NCBI GenBank assembly: GCA_024710905.1
Contig: JANJTV010000009.1
Span: 1 to 56,340 of the forward strand
Direction: 5' to 3'
DNA: 56,340 nucleotides
DNA from: Anaerolineales bacterium
GTDB taxonomy: Bacteria; Chloroflexota; Anaerolineae; Anaerolineales; Villigracilaceae
A program made the translations under genes and the position numbers. Positions 35,161 to 44,060 of this stretch are shown one piece after another. The notes under the pieces are model-generated. The model saw only the letters and a program-made list of their open reading frames with translations, was not told where the DNA came from and searched no databases. Positions within the stretch are counted from its first letter, which is position 1; each line of letters starts with the position of its first letter.

Positions 35161-35232
35161 TGAGCGTGCTGGGATTCGAACCCAGAACCAATGGCTTAAA
35201 AGGCCACTGCTCTGCCGTTGAGCTACACGCCC
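35161..35232 (-). tRNA. tRNA-Lys (anticodon UUU)
   Basis: A complete cloverleaf can be drawn: acceptor GGGCGTG with CACGCTC (one G-T), D stem GCTC/GAGC, anticodon stem GTGGC/GCCAT with loop CTTTTAA (anticodon TTT), and T arm CTGGG-TTCGAAT-CCCAG. Discriminator base is A. CCA is not encoded. A TTGCCG-17-TAAAAT promoter and a terminator flank it. Confidence 0.96.
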
Positions 35233-35250
35233 GGCCACTTGCGAGCGAGA

Positions 35251-35279
35251 ATTTTATCACCAATTGCCCGGTTCGGCAA
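35251..35279 (-). promoter_or_regulatory. tRNA-Lys promoter
   Basis: On the minus strand TTGCCG (35274-35279), 17 bp, TAAAAT (35251-35256), with TGA before the -10 as an extended element. Start would be about 12 bases before the mature tRNA. Confidence 0.65.
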
Positions 35280-35378
35280 ATCGCCATCACCTACCCGGGC
35301 CTGGTGGCTGACCGCTGAATGCTGACCACCGAACACGCCCATCCATGATAAGATTTTAATATCCCGAAAGGAACCGCC

Positions 35379-35702
35379 ATGACTGAAGTTCCCTACGTCA
35401 CCGAAGCCGATTTTGAAAAGGAAGTCTCCCAGGCCGAACTGCCCGTATTGGTGGATTTCACCGCTGCCTGGTGTGGCCCGTGCAAAATGGTTGACCCAAT
35501 CGTCAAGCAACTGGCTGGGGAATGGGAAGGCCGCGTAAAAGTGGTCAAGATCGACGCCGACCAGAACCCCAACATCCTGATCCAGTACGGTGTGCTCGGC
35601 CTGCCCACCGTCATGCTGCTCAAAAAAGGCGCCCTGCTTGAGCGCGTCAGCGGCTACCAGCCCAAAGACAAACTGGTTGCCAAATTCTCCCCCCACCTGT
35701 AA
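35379..35702 (+). CDS. trxA: Thioredoxin
   Basis: Dithiol oxidoreductase of 107 residues with the active site AAWCGPCKM (about 28-36), cis-Pro in GLPTVMLL and GYQPKDKL near the end. Cytoplasmic, reduced by thioredoxin reductase, which is not in the window. GAAAGGAA precedes the ATG, and TGA-TAAGAT (35346-35354) is a candidate extended -10 with an 18-base leader. The DinB-like gene follows after three bases. Confidence 0.93.
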   Translation: MTEVPYVTEADFEKEVSQAELPVLVDFTAAWCGPCKMVDPIVKQLAGEWEGRVKVVKIDADQNPNILIQYGVLGLPTVMLLKKGALLERVSGYQPKDKLVAKFSPHL

Positions 35703-35705
35703 ACC

Positions 35706-36209
35706 ATGAACGCAGCAACCCTCCGCGAACTGTGGCAGTACAACCTTTGGTCCAGCGCCCGCATCATCAAGGCCCTGCGTCAGGCCAGCCCGGAGCAATT
35801 CCTGGCGGCCAACAGTTCCAGCTATGGCAGCCTGCGCGGCACACTGGCGCATACCCTGCTGGCCGAAACCCTGTGGCGGCGGCGCATCCAGGGCGAGGAC
35901 ATGCCCGCCAGCCTGCCCAAACCGGAGAACTTCCCCACCCCGGCAGACTTCATCCGCGCCTGGGAGCAGGAGCAGGCCACATTTACGGCCTTCCTCAACA
36001 ACCTGGATGATTCCGCGCTGCAAACGGTGCTGCACTACCGCACCATGAAAGGCGACCCGATGCAGCAGACCATCTGGCGCATCCTGGTGCACGTTATCAA
36101 CCACGGCACGCAGCATCGCGCCGAAGCCGCCGTCATGCTGACCGATTTTGGCTACTCCCCCGGCGACGTGGATATGATCTTTTTCTTCCGCGAAAACCAA
36201 CTGTCATAA
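35706..36209 (+). CDS. DinB family protein
   Basis: Four-helix-bundle metalloprotein of 167 residues. The metal-binding histidines appear in LAHTLLAETLW and in HVINHGTQHRAEA, which is the DinB/YfiT signature. Members include bacillithiol/mycothiol-dependent transferases; the reaction here is unknown. It starts three bases after the thioredoxin stop, suggesting a joint thiol-related role (inference). Confidence 0.85.
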   Translation: MNAATLRELWQYNLWSSARIIKALRQASPEQFLAANSSSYGSLRGTLAHTLLAETLWRRRIQGEDMPASLPKPENFPTPADFIRAWEQEQATFTAFLNNLDDSALQTVLHYRTMKGDPMQQTIWRILVHVINHGTQHRAEAAVMLTDFGYSPGDVDMIFFFRENQLS

Positions 36210-36237
36210 AGCAATCCTTTCTCTACAATCTTAAGTC

Positions 36238-36243
36238 TAAAAT
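36238..36243 (+). promoter_or_regulatory. -10 box giving a leaderless S9-peptidase transcript
   Basis: TAAAAT (36238-36243), then six bases, then ATG 36250. No ribosome binding site and no strong -35. Confidence 0.42.
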
Positions 36244-36249
36244 CTAACT

Positions 36250-38097
36250 ATGCCCCCCCAACAAAAACCCTTCGGCCTCTGGCCTTCCCACATCAGCCCG
36301 GCCATGCTGGGCAGCAAACTGCGCCTCGAAGATGCCCAGTTCGACCCGACCGGTGAAACCATTGTCTGGCTCGACGCCTTGAGCGGCAAGAGCAGTCTGT
36401 GGGCCAAAACCGGGCCAGACGCGCCGCGCGAACTCTCGGGTGGATTAAAAATCGGTGGCGGCGTGGGCTATGGCGGCGGCGATTTTGCGGTTGGCCCCGG
36501 CTTCGTAGTCTTTGCCAGCAAAGGACGCCTGTACCGCGTGGCGCTTTCCGGCGGGCTGCCGCGCCCGATCACCCCGGCCTTTGGTGACCTGGCTTCCCCG
36601 GCCGTTTCGCCGGATGGCAACTGGGTGCTGTTCGTCCATACCTATGAGCGCACCGATTGCCTGGCGCTGGTCGATTCGGACGGCCAGCACTGGCCGATCC
36701 AGCTCAGGCGTGGGGCCGATTTTTACATGCAGCCCACCTGGCACCCGGACAGTCAGCGCATCGCCTGGGTCGAGTGGAATCACCCACAGATGCCCTGGGA
36801 TGGCACGCAGCTGTTCACCGGCCGCCTGCACGGCGACAAACTGGTGGATGTGAAACACATCCATGGGGATGCTGACACGCCGACTTTCCAGCCCGCCTTT
36901 TCGCCGGATGGCCGCAGCCTGGCGTTCCTGGCCAACGACGGGGAATGGGATACGCTCTACGCCCGGAGCCTTGATTCTGGCGAAAAGAAGGCCCTGCTCA
37001 AAGACGCCTCGCTGTTACCGCCCGCCTGGGGGCAGGGTATGCACGTCCTGGGCTGGCGAGGCAGCAAAATCGTGATCGTCAAAAACGACCGGGGCTGGCA
37101 CTCGCTCCTTGAAGTGGATTCCGCTGCGGGGGAGCCTGTTTCCCTGCCTGTCGCGCCGTATAGCTCCCTGGGGCAGGTGTCTGTCTCCAGCCGGGGTGAC
37201 ATCTCTTTTATCGGCTCCTCTCCCAAAATTCCTGAACGGCTGGTGTTACTTGAAAATAACAGCCAGATCATTTTGCGCCGTTCGGACAGCGAAAGTATCG
37301 ACCCGGCCCTGTTGCCCGAGCCGCAGGCCATTGAGTGGCCCGCGCCGGACGGCACAGTGGTGCACGGATTGTATTACGCGCCAAGCAACCCGGCCTTTAC
37401 GGATAGGGGCCTGCCACCCGCACTGGTCAATATTCATGGCGGGCCGACCTCGGCGCGGGGCAGCGCCTTTAACCCGGCGGCGGCTTATTTTGCCTCGCGC
37501 GGCTATGGCTACCTTGAAGTGAATTATCGCGGCTCGACTGGCTTCGGGCGCAGTTATATGTTAAAGCTGCGCGGCCAGTGGGGCAAAGCGGATGTGGAAG
37601 ATGCGGTGGGCGCGGCCGGGGCGCTGGCAGCGCTGGGCCTGGCCGACCCGAAACGGATGGTCATCATCGGCGGTTCGGCGGGCGGCTACACGGTGTTAAA
37701 TGTGCTGGCGCATCACCCCGGTGTGTTCCGGGCGGGCGTAAACCTGTATGGCGTGGCTAACCTGTTCGATTTTATTATCGGCACGCACAAGTTCGAAGAA
37801 CGCTATAACGATTCGCTGGTGGGCGTGCTGCCGCAAGACGCGGAGAAATTCAAGGCCTGGTCGCCGGTCTTCCATGCGGAAAAAATCCGTGACCCGATTG
37901 CGGTTTTCCAGGGCGCGGAGGACAAGGTTGTTCCGCCCGAGCATTCCGAGCAGATTGTGGCGGCCCTGCGCGCCAACAAAGTGACGCATGTCTATAAATT
38001 ATATGAAGGGGAAGGGCATGGCTGGCGCAAGACCGAAACCATCGTGGATTATTATGAAACGCTGGAACGGTTCCTGCAAATGCATGTGCTGTTTTAA
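36250..38097 (+). CDS. S9 family peptidase (acyl-peptide hydrolase/DPP-like)
   Basis: Serine peptidase of 615 residues. The first ~370 residues form a WD40-like beta-propeller (FSPDGRSLAFL and VSPDGNWVLFV blades) that gates access. The alpha/beta-hydrolase follows, with the nucleophile in IIGGSAGGYTVL, the Asp in GAEDKVVPPEHS and the His in GEGHGWRK. No signal peptide, so cytoplasmic. Acts on short peptides or acylated N-termini. Probably leaderless, and 40 bases after the DinB gene. Confidence 0.92.
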   Translation: MPPQQKPFGLWPSHISPAMLGSKLRLEDAQFDPTGETIVWLDALSGKSSLWAKTGPDAPRELSGGLKIGGGVGYGGGDFAVGPGFVVFASKGRLYRVALSGGLPRPITPAFGDLASPAVSPDGNWVLFVHTYERTDCLALVDSDGQHWPIQLRRGADFYMQPTWHPDSQRIAWVEWNHPQMPWDGTQLFTGRLHGDKLVDVKHIHGDADTPTFQPAFSPDGRSLAFLANDGEWDTLYARSLDSGEKKALLKDASLLPPAWGQGMHVLGWRGSKIVIVKNDRGWHSLLEVDSAAGEPVSLPVAPYSSLGQVSVSSRGDISFIGSSPKIPERLVLLENNSQIILRRSDSESIDPALLPEPQAIEWPAPDGTVVHGLYYAPSNPAFTDRGLPPALVNIHGGPTSARGSAFNPAAAYFASRGYGYLEVNYRGSTGFGRSYMLKLRGQWGKADVEDAVGAAGALAALGLADPKRMVIIGGSAGGYTVLNVLAHHPGVFRAGVNLYGVANLFDFIIGTHKFEERYNDSLVGVLPQDAEKFKAWSPVFHAEKIRDPIAVFQGAEDKVVPPEHSEQIVAALRANKVTHVYKLYEGEGHGWRKTETIVDYYETLERFLQMHVLF

Positions 38098-38105
38098 TCG
38101 ATCAT

Positions 38106-38136
38106 AAAAGTGGCGGCCCAGCGGCCGCCACTTTTT
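38106..38136. terminator. Bidirectional terminator between S9 peptidase and ABC permease genes
   Basis: A perfect 13-bp stem (38106-38118 with 38123-38135), loop CAGC, A run before and T run after. Confidence 0.9.
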
Positions 38137-38138
38137 GC

Positions 38139-38999
38139 TTAATAATTTGTTGTCCGGTCAATCAGCCCGAGTTCACGGGCGCGCCGGTCACAGTAGCGGA
38201 AGGCATAAATGGAAAGCACGCCAAAGAACAGTGACAATCCGGCCAGGATGCCCAGCAATTGCAGGTTGCCCAGCCCGGCCAGGGTCGGAAAGGCCTGCGC
38301 GACATCACCCACCAGGGCGCGTCGCAGCAATTCCAGCCAGTATGTGACAGGCATAAAGTAGCCAATCGGGCGAATCGCGGCAGGCAGGATGTCCAGCGGG
38401 AAGACGGCGCCGCTGAAGATATACAACGCGCTGGCGACCGCCTCGCCCACGAATCCCTCGTGGCGTACCAGCATCAGGGTGATGCCTGCCAGCAGCAGGC
38501 CAAGCATGGCCAGCATCACCACACCCAGCAGCAGGGAAATGAAGAACAATCCCCAGTCCACAGTTGCCAGGTTGACCGGTACCTTCAGGAACAGGATGCC
38601 CGCCGCCAGTGTGATAATCACTGCCATGGAGCCGGTCAGGAAGCGGCTGACCCCGCGCCCCAGCAGGTAAAACGGGATGTTGACCGGCGCGACATAGATG
38701 TATTTCAGGGTCTTGTAATGCTCACGGTCATCGATCACCGCCCACGAGACGCCTGTCATCACCGCGCCGACATAGATGTAAAACGCATTGCCGAGATAGA
38801 TATACGGGAAGAGCGGGTCCTCAAAGCGCCCGCCGGTGATGATGCTGTACATGATCACCAGGATGCCCGCGCCGGAAAGCGGCTTGACAATGGAATACAC
38901 TGCGAACAGGAATGGGTCGGCCCAGTTTGATTCAATCTGCCAGCCCAGCCAGGTGGCGGTTACAAAAGAACGGAGCGAGATATTTTTTGTCATATCCAC
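38139..38999 (-). CDS. ABC-2 type transporter permease, second subunit
   Basis: Membrane subunit of 286 residues with about six helices. The ABC-2 signature region EAVASALYIFSGAVFPLDILP before the last helices is typical of DrrB/NodJ-like exporters. The start is GTG at 38999 (AGG seven bases upstream) or ATG two codons later. It begins three bases after the other permease gene ends. The pair with the ATPase suggests export of a drug, lipid or polysaccharide. Confidence 0.85.
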   Translation of the reverse strand: MDMTKNISLRSFVTATWLGWQIESNWADPFLFAVYSIVKPLSGAGILVIMYSIITGGRFEDPLFPYIYLGNAFYIYVGAVMTGVSWAVIDDREHYKTLKYIYVAPVNIPFYLLGRGVSRFLTGSMAVIITLAAGILFLKVPVNLATVDWGLFFISLLLGVVMLAMLGLLLAGITLMLVRHEGFVGEAVASALYIFSGAVFPLDILPAAIRPIGYFMPVTYWLELLRRALVGDVAQAFPTLAGLGNLQLLGILAGLSLFFGVLSIYAFRYCDRRARELGLIDRTTNY

Positions 39000-39002
39000 G
39001 GT

Positions 39003-39848
39003 TTACCTGCGGCTTTCCGTAATGCGCCCCTCGCGGATGGCGAGTTTCTCGGTGTAATCGAGCAGGATCTTGGCCGCGCTGATGAAAACCACACTCAACC
39101 CGGCCAGGATGGCGATCTCTGTACCCACATCCAGGAAGCCGAGCAGCGCGCCGGACGGGAAGACTAACTGTCGCATGGCATCTAGTCCAATGGTCAGCGG
39201 CAGCAGCGAGGCCAGCGCCGACACCCAGAACGGGAAGGAGGTGATCGGGAAGTAAAAGCCCGAAACCAGGAAGATCGGTTCCTGGGCCAGGTTGGCCATG
39301 TGCCAGGCTTCGCGACCGAAGAGCAGGAAGACCGAAGCCAGCATCATACCCATGCCATACAGCGCCAGCATGGCCAGTATAAAGACGGCGAACAGTTGCA
39401 CAAAACTGCTTACCTGGTATGTCACGCCGAACAACACTGTCCCGGCCAGCGTCACCACCAGCGCGCGCAGGGTGGTTGCCACCATGCCGCCTAGCGCCAT
39501 GCCGAGCAGGATCGACATCATTGAGTTGGGCGCCATGATGTAAAGCGCCAGGTTGCCCTGCTCTTTTTCCCAGTACAACTGGCTCGACATGCTCCACAGG
39601 ATGTTCATCCAGAAGGCGGTCATTGCGCCGCCCATAACCACAAAGCCAATGTATTCCTCCGGCGCACGCAGGGCGCGGTACACAAATACATATGCCACCA
39701 TCGTGCCAATTGGCATCAGCACATCAAACAGCATCCACGAGGTTTCGCGCTGCTGGCCGATGATGCGCGGGTACGACCGGGCAATCACCGAGGCCAGGAA
39801 CAGCCGCCAGCCGGTCAGTGGCGCAACTTTATTCAGCTTCCCCGCCAT
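39003..39848 (-). CDS. ABC-2 type transporter permease, first subunit
   Basis: Membrane subunit of 281 residues with six helices; EPIFLVSGFYFPITSFP is the characteristic stretch before the last extracellular segment. ATG 39848 is chosen because the run GGAGGAGGAAG lies just upstream inside the ATPase gene. It overlaps the ATPase gene by 20 bases, so translation is coupled. Together with the other permease it likely forms a heterodimeric channel. Confidence 0.85.
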   Translation of the reverse strand: MAGKLNKVAPLTGWRLFLASVIARSYPRIIGQQRETSWMLFDVLMPIGTMVAYVFVYRALRAPEEYIGFVVMGGAMTAFWMNILWSMSSQLYWEKEQGNLALYIMAPNSMMSILLGMALGGMVATTLRALVVTLAGTVLFGVTYQVSSFVQLFAVFILAMLALYGMGMMLASVFLLFGREAWHMANLAQEPIFLVSGFYFPITSFPFWVSALASLLPLTIGLDAMRQLVFPSGALLGFLDVGTEIAILAGLSVVFISAAKILLDYTEKLAIREGRITESRR

Positions 39849-40848
39849 GTTCTTCCTCCTCCATCGAACGGCCCACCAGGTCCACAAAGACATCTTCCAG
39901 GGTCGCTTCACGCTTGCTGAGTTTGATGACGTTGACCTGCTTCTGGGCCAGCTGGTTGATGACGCCTCCCAAACCGGATTCGTCGGCCAGGTTGAGCGTC
40001 AGCCGCGCCCCGCTTTCGGACTCACCCACAGCCGCCTTCCGTACCGCCGGGAGTTTTTCCAGGCTGTTGGCGTCCAACCCATTGAGCGGACTGGTTTCAA
40101 TTTCAAAAATGGCATCATGTTGCAGGTTGTGTTTCAGGGCGGCGGGCGAGTCGCAGGCCAGCACCTGCCCGCGGTTAATGATCGCCACGCGGTCACATAA
40201 TTCATCTGCTTCGGCCATGTAGTGGGTGGTCAGCAGCATGGTACGGCCTTCATCTTCGGCCAGCCATTCACGCACAATCCGGCGGACGTCGCGCGAAGCG
40301 CCTACATCCAGTCCCAAGGTTGGTTCATCGAGGAAAAGCACCTGCGGGTCAGTGATGAAACCACGCACAATGTTCATTTTCTGGCGCAGGCCTGTAGAAA
40401 GATCAGAGGATTTGGTATGGGCGCGGTCAGACAGGCCGATCTGTTCAAGGTAACTGTCTATGCGCCGGTAGGCTTCCTTGCCCGGTACACCGTAGAACTG
40501 GCTGAACATCCACAGGTTTTCGCGCACCGTCAGCAGGCCATAGCCGGAGGATTCGCCGCCAGAAACCATGTTGATGCGTGGGCGCACTTCCTGCGGCTGG
40601 TTAATCACGTCGTACCCGGCCACTTTGGCCCACCCGGAGCTTGGCGCCAGCAGGGTGGTCAGGATCTTAATCAATGTGGTTTTGCCTGCGCCGTTCGGCC
40701 CGAGCAAGCCGAACAACTCGCCACGCTTCACTTCCAGCGAGACATTTTGCAAGGCGATTAGTTCCTTGCGGACCTTTTCTTCCTTGCGGTTGCCGTGGAT
40801 CTTATAGACACGACCCAGGTTTTCAGTTTGGATTGCATGATTTGTCAT
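39829..40848 (-). CDS. ABC-2 exporter ATPase (DrrA/CcmA-like)
   Basis: Nucleotide-binding subunit of 339 residues: Walker [10 protein letters not shown], signature DLSTGLRQKMNIVRGF (a serine-threonine variant of LSGGQ, usual in DrrA types), Walker B VLFLDEPTLGLD and TTHYMAEADELCDR with the switch His. A C-terminal extension (about 245-330) precedes the EEEEHGGEAE tail. ATG 40848 is chosen; the open frame extends to 40893 but the conserved region starts here. No ribosome binding site was recognised. Confidence 0.9.
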   Translation of the reverse strand: MTNHAIQTENLGRVYKIHGNRKEEKVRKELIALQNVSLEVKRGELFGLLGPNGAGKTTLIKILTTLLAPSSGWAKVAGYDVINQPQEVRPRINMVSGGESSGYGLLTVRENLWMFSQFYGVPGKEAYRRIDSYLEQIGLSDRAHTKSSDLSTGLRQKMNIVRGFITDPQVLFLDEPTLGLDVGASRDVRRIVREWLAEDEGRTMLLTTHYMAEADELCDRVAIINRGQVLACDSPAALKHNLQHDAIFEIETSPLNGLDANSLEKLPAVRKAAVGESESGARLTLNLADESGLGGVINQLAQKQVNVIKLSKREATLEDVFVDLVGRSMEEEEHGGEAE

Positions 40849-41015
40849 GGGATTCACCAATTGGGAGAAAAACGACCGGATTAACAGGAACATTTCATTT
40901 CTGTAATCGGTTTGTCGAACAATCGTAGGGCAATCGTAGGTTAAACGTCAAGTAGCAAATACTTCGACATGATAAATTAGGGGCGTAGATGATTTCTCTT
41001 CTCCTCCTTTTCAGT

Positions 41016-41046
41016 AGAGAGCCGGGGTCGGCGTCCCCGGCTCTCT
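41016..41046. other. Unexplained GC-rich hairpin upstream of tyrA
   Basis: AGAGAGCCGGGG (41016-41027) pairs perfectly with CCCCGGCTCTCT (41035-41046), loop of seven. No gene ends here on either strand and no T run follows. It lies between divergent genes in a 275-base gap. A direct repeat CAATCGTAGG (two copies around 40919-40939) is also in this gap. Confidence 0.7.
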
Positions 41047-41065
41047 GAATTTAATCCACATCGGT

Positions 41066-41071
41066 TATAAT
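41066..41071 (+). promoter_or_regulatory. Candidate tyrA -10 box
   Basis: A perfect TATAAT, 52 bases before the ATG; the region around -35 is not consensus. Leader about 46 bases, A/T-rich, ending in GGAGAG. Confidence 0.4.
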
Positions 41072-41123
41072 TTTTTTACCATTAAAATCGAACATTTATT
41101 CCATAATTATACACGGAGAGACC

Positions 41124-42122
41124 ATGCCTGTAAATATTGTAATTGTTGGCCTGGGGCGCATTGGGGCATCCATTGGCCTGGCCCTGGCAAAATACCCCGA
41201 AAAAGTTGTGCGCATTGGCCATGACAAGTTACCCGAGGTGGTCCAGAAAGCCAAGAAACTCGGCGCGATTGACAAGATCGAGTACAACCTGCCAGATGCG
41301 GCCCGCGGGGCGGATGTGGTGCTCCTATGCCTGCCGATGGATCAAATTGAAGAGACCCTGCAGGTAATCCGGGAGGACCTGCGGGAAGATGTGGTTGTGA
41401 TGGATACCTCCCCGGTCAAAGCGCCGGTGGTGGCCTGGTTCAAAAAGCATATTGCGCCGGGGCGTCACCTGGTCGGGCTGGTCCCGTCCATCAGCGCCCT
41501 GCACTTTGAAGATATTGGCTCTGGCGTTGGCGCGGCCAGCAACACACTTTTCTTAAAGACAACCATTGGCATTGTTTCCCCGCCCGGCACACCTGGCGCA
41601 GCCATTAAACTGGCCGCCGATCTGAGTGAAATGCTTGGCGCTGAACCGGTCTTTATGGATATGGGCGAAGCCGACAGCCTGATGACCGCCGTGCATATCC
41701 TGCCACAATTCCTGGCAGCCAGCCTGGTAAACACAACTGTGAACCAGCCAGGCTGGCCTGAAGGCCGCAAACTGGCCAGCCTGGCTTTTGCCAATGCCAG
41801 TCGTTTGCTTGTCCAGCAAGATGCGCCGGAGGCCCTGGCTGCCAGCGCGGTTGAAAATTCTGCCAATACCCTGCGCCTGCTTGACCTGGCGATTGCAGCC
41901 CTGCAATCCATGCGTGAGGCGGTTGCCCGCCGTGACAGCAAGCTATTGACTGAAAACGTGGAACAGGCCCGCCTCGGGCGTATCCACTGGGCAGATGAAC
42001 GCCAGGCGGCGGATTGGGCCTCCGAACAACTCGGGAAGCAGGAAAAGCCCAAAGCCGGGGATTTTTGGCGCAGACTCTTTGGGGCTGGGACGGGCAGTGG
42101 GCGCAACTCCCGCCCGGGGTAG
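41124..42122 (+). CDS. tyrA: Prephenate dehydrogenase-like NAD(P)-dependent oxidoreductase
   Basis: Likely oxidative decarboxylation of prephenate (tyrosine synthesis). The 332 residues carry IVGLGRIGASIGLAL (Rossmann loop), VVMDTSPVKAPV and the active-site stretch HLVGLVPSI, where typical TyrA has HP-M-G; here the catalytic His region is altered (VPSI), so a related substrate is possible. The C-terminal part is the all-helical dimerisation domain. GGAGAG precedes the ATG. Confidence 0.75.
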   Translation: MPVNIVIVGLGRIGASIGLALAKYPEKVVRIGHDKLPEVVQKAKKLGAIDKIEYNLPDAARGADVVLLCLPMDQIEETLQVIREDLREDVVVMDTSPVKAPVVAWFKKHIAPGRHLVGLVPSISALHFEDIGSGVGAASNTLFLKTTIGIVSPPGTPGAAIKLAADLSEMLGAEPVFMDMGEADSLMTAVHILPQFLAASLVNTTVNQPGWPEGRKLASLAFANASRLLVQQDAPEALAASAVENSANTLRLLDLAIAALQSMREAVARRDSKLLTENVEQARLGRIHWADERQAADWASEQLGKQEKPKAGDFWRRLFGAGTGSGRNSRPG

Positions 42123-42132
42123 CCCACCGGAC

Positions 42133-42372
42133 ATGCCTTTCTTCTGCTACATCCTTGAGTGCGCGGATGGCACCTTTTATACCGGCTGGACGACCGATCC
42201 CCTCCGCCGCGAAAAACAGCACAATTCAGGCGCCGGAGCGCGTTACACCCGGACCCGGCGGCCGGTGAAGATGGTTTATGTCGAAGAACAGCCGGATAAG
42301 GTTGCGGCGATGAAACGCGAACGCGCCATAAAAAATATGGCGCGTGAACAAAAAAAGCGATTAATAAAGTAA
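42133..42372 (+). CDS. GIY-YIG domain protein (UPF0213)
   Basis: Small single-domain nuclease-fold protein of 79 residues. The GIY-YIG elements CYILECADGTFYTGWTTD and ARYTRTRRPVKMVYVE, with the family Glu/Arg in KRERAIKNM, match the UPF0213/YhbQ-like group, of largely unknown role in DNA repair. ATG 42133 follows the tyrA stop by ten bases; a longer frame upstream lies inside tyrA and is rejected. Confidence 0.88.
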   Translation: MPFFCYILECADGTFYTGWTTDPLRREKQHNSGAGARYTRTRRPVKMVYVEEQPDKVAAMKRERAIKNMAREQKKRLIK

Positions 42373-42404
42373 GGGCGCACTTCTAAAGTGCGCCCTTACT
42401 TTTT
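42366..42404. terminator. Bidirectional terminator between GIY-YIG and groEL genes
   Basis: A perfect 17-bp stem (42366-42382 with 42386-42402), loop CTA, with A/T-rich bases at its foot serving both strands. The stop codon of the GIY-YIG gene lies in the left arm. Confidence 0.92.
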
Positions 42405-42407
42405 ATC

Positions 42408-44039
42408 TTAGTACTCCGGCATGGGCGGAGGCGCAGCCTTGTCCTTTTCGGGCACGTCGGTGATGAGCACCTCGGTGGTCAGGATCATGGCGGCGATGGA
42501 GGATGCGTTCTCAAGAGCTCCACGCACCACCTTGACCGGGTCAATGACACCGGCTTTGATCATGTCGGTCAGTTCACCGGTCATTACGTTGTAACCAATA
42601 TTTTTGTTTTTCTTGGCAGCAGCTTCGCGGCGGACAGAGTCGATGATGACGGAGCCGTCCTGGCCGGCATTGGAGGCCAGCTTGCGGATGGGGGCTTCGA
42701 GACCCTTGCGGACGATGTTTACACCGACCTGGGCATCTTCGCTGTCCATCTTGACGTTTTCGAGGGCAACCAGGGCGTTGATCAGCGAGATTTCGCCGCC
42801 AGCCACAATGCCTTCTTCCACGGCGGCCCGGGCAGCCGAGAGGGCGTCTTCTACGCGGTGCTTCTTTTCTTTCAGTTCGGTTTCAGTGGCAGCACCCACG
42901 CGGATAATGGCCACGCCACCGGAGAGTTTGGCCAGGCGTTCCTGGAGCTTTTCGCGGTCGTAGTCGCTGGTGCTCTTGTCAATCTCAATACGAATCTGGT
43001 CTACACGGCCTTTGATGGCGGCGCCATCTCCCTTGCCGCCAATGATGGTGGTGTTGTCCTTGTCGGCGGAAACTTTCTCGGCGCGACCCAAGTCCTGGAT
43101 GGTGACGGTTTCCAGCTTACGGCCAGTTTCTTCGGAGATTACGGTGCCACCGGTCAGGATGGCAATATCCTGCAGCATGGCCTTGCGGCGGTCGCCAAAG
43201 CCAGGGGCTTTGATGGCCAGCACGTTGAGCATGCCACGCAGCTTGTTCAGCACCAGGGTGGCCAGGGCTTCGCCGTCCACATCTTCGGCAATGATGACCA
43301 GTTCGCGCTTGCCGATCTGGACCAGTTTTTCGAGGATGGGCACAATATCCTGGGCAGCCGAAATCTTCTTCTCGTTGATCAGGATGTACGGCTCGCTGAT
43401 CACGGCTTCCATGTGCTCGGAATCGGTGATGAAGTAGGGGCTGATGTAACCGCGGTCGAACTGCATGCCCTCAACATATTCGGTTTCGAATTGCAGGGAT
43501 TTGCTTTCTTCAACGGTAATCACGCCGTCTTTGCCGACCTTGTCCATCACGTCGGCAATCAGCTGGCCGATTTCGGCGTCAGCAGCTGAGTTGGTCGCCA
43601 CGGAAGCAATTTCTTCCTTGGTTTCGATGCGCACAGCCATCTTGCGCAGTTCGTCCACAACGACATCAGTCGCTTTTTCGATACCGCGCTTGAGCATCAT
43701 CGGGTTAAACCCGGCGCCCAGCGCCTTCAGGCCTTCGCTCACAATGGCGTGGGCCAGCACGGTGCTGGTAGTGGTGCCGTCACCGGCAATGTCGTTGGTC
43801 TTCTGGGCCGCTTCCTTGAGCAGCTGAGCGCCCATGTTTTCAAACGGGTCTTCCAGTTCAATTTCCTTGGCAACCGAAACGCCATCATGGGTGATGGTCG
43901 GGGAGCCGAACTTGCGGTCAATTGCCACATTGCGGCCCTTCGGGCCCAGGGTGGTCGCCACAGCGTTGGCAACGACATCCATGCCGTTCTTCAGCTTGCG
44001 GCGGGCTTCTTCAGTAAATACGAGTTGCTTGGCAGCCAT
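42408..44039 (-). CDS. groEL: Chaperonin GroEL (60 kDa)
   Basis: ATP-dependent folding chamber subunit of 543 residues. Motifs: TLGPKGRNV, the ATP-binding [11 protein letters not shown], and the equatorial [11 protein letters not shown] near the C-terminal half. The C-terminus ends in [11 protein letters not shown], not in a Gly-Gly-Met repeat. GGAG precedes the ATG, 21 bases after groES. It is co-transcribed with groES from a CIRCE-controlled promoter. Confidence 0.98.
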   Translation of the reverse strand: MAAKQLVFTEEARRKLKNGMDVVANAVATTLGPKGRNVAIDRKFGSPTITHDGVSVAKEIELEDPFENMGAQLLKEAAQKTNDIAGDGTTTSTVLAHAIVSEGLKALGAGFNPMMLKRGIEKATDVVVDELRKMAVRIETKEEIASVATNSAADAEIGQLIADVMDKVGKDGVITVEESKSLQFETEYVEGMQFDRGYISPYFITDSEHMEAVISEPYILINEKKISAAQDIVPILEKLVQIGKRELVIIAEDVDGEALATLVLNKLRGMLNVLAIKAPGFGDRRKAMLQDIAILTGGTVISEETGRKLETVTIQDLGRAEKVSADKDNTTIIGGKGDGAAIKGRVDQIRIEIDKSTSDYDREKLQERLAKLSGGVAIIRVGAATETELKEKKHRVEDALSAARAAVEEGIVAGGEISLINALVALENVKMDSEDAQVGVNIVRKGLEAPIRKLASNAGQDGSVIIDSVRREAAAKKNKNIGYNVMTGELTDMIKAGVIDPVKVVRGALENASSIAAMILTTEVLITDVPEKDKAAPPPMPEY

Positions 44040-44060
44040 ACGTCATTCCTCCAGTGAAAA

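Noticed and set aside
34019..35232. Direct repeat of the tRNA-Lys 3' end that would mark an att site around the HNH gene
   Set aside because: I looked for a second copy of the T-arm and acceptor sequence on the far side and saw none; no integrase is present.
35223..36200. A 325-codon frame antisense to thioredoxin and DinB genes
   Set aside because: It covers two clear sense genes, starts without a site and overlaps the tRNA end.
40915..40945. Two copies of CAATCGTAGG as a possible repeat array
   Set aside because: Only two short copies, one base apart; too few for an array and no flanking structure.
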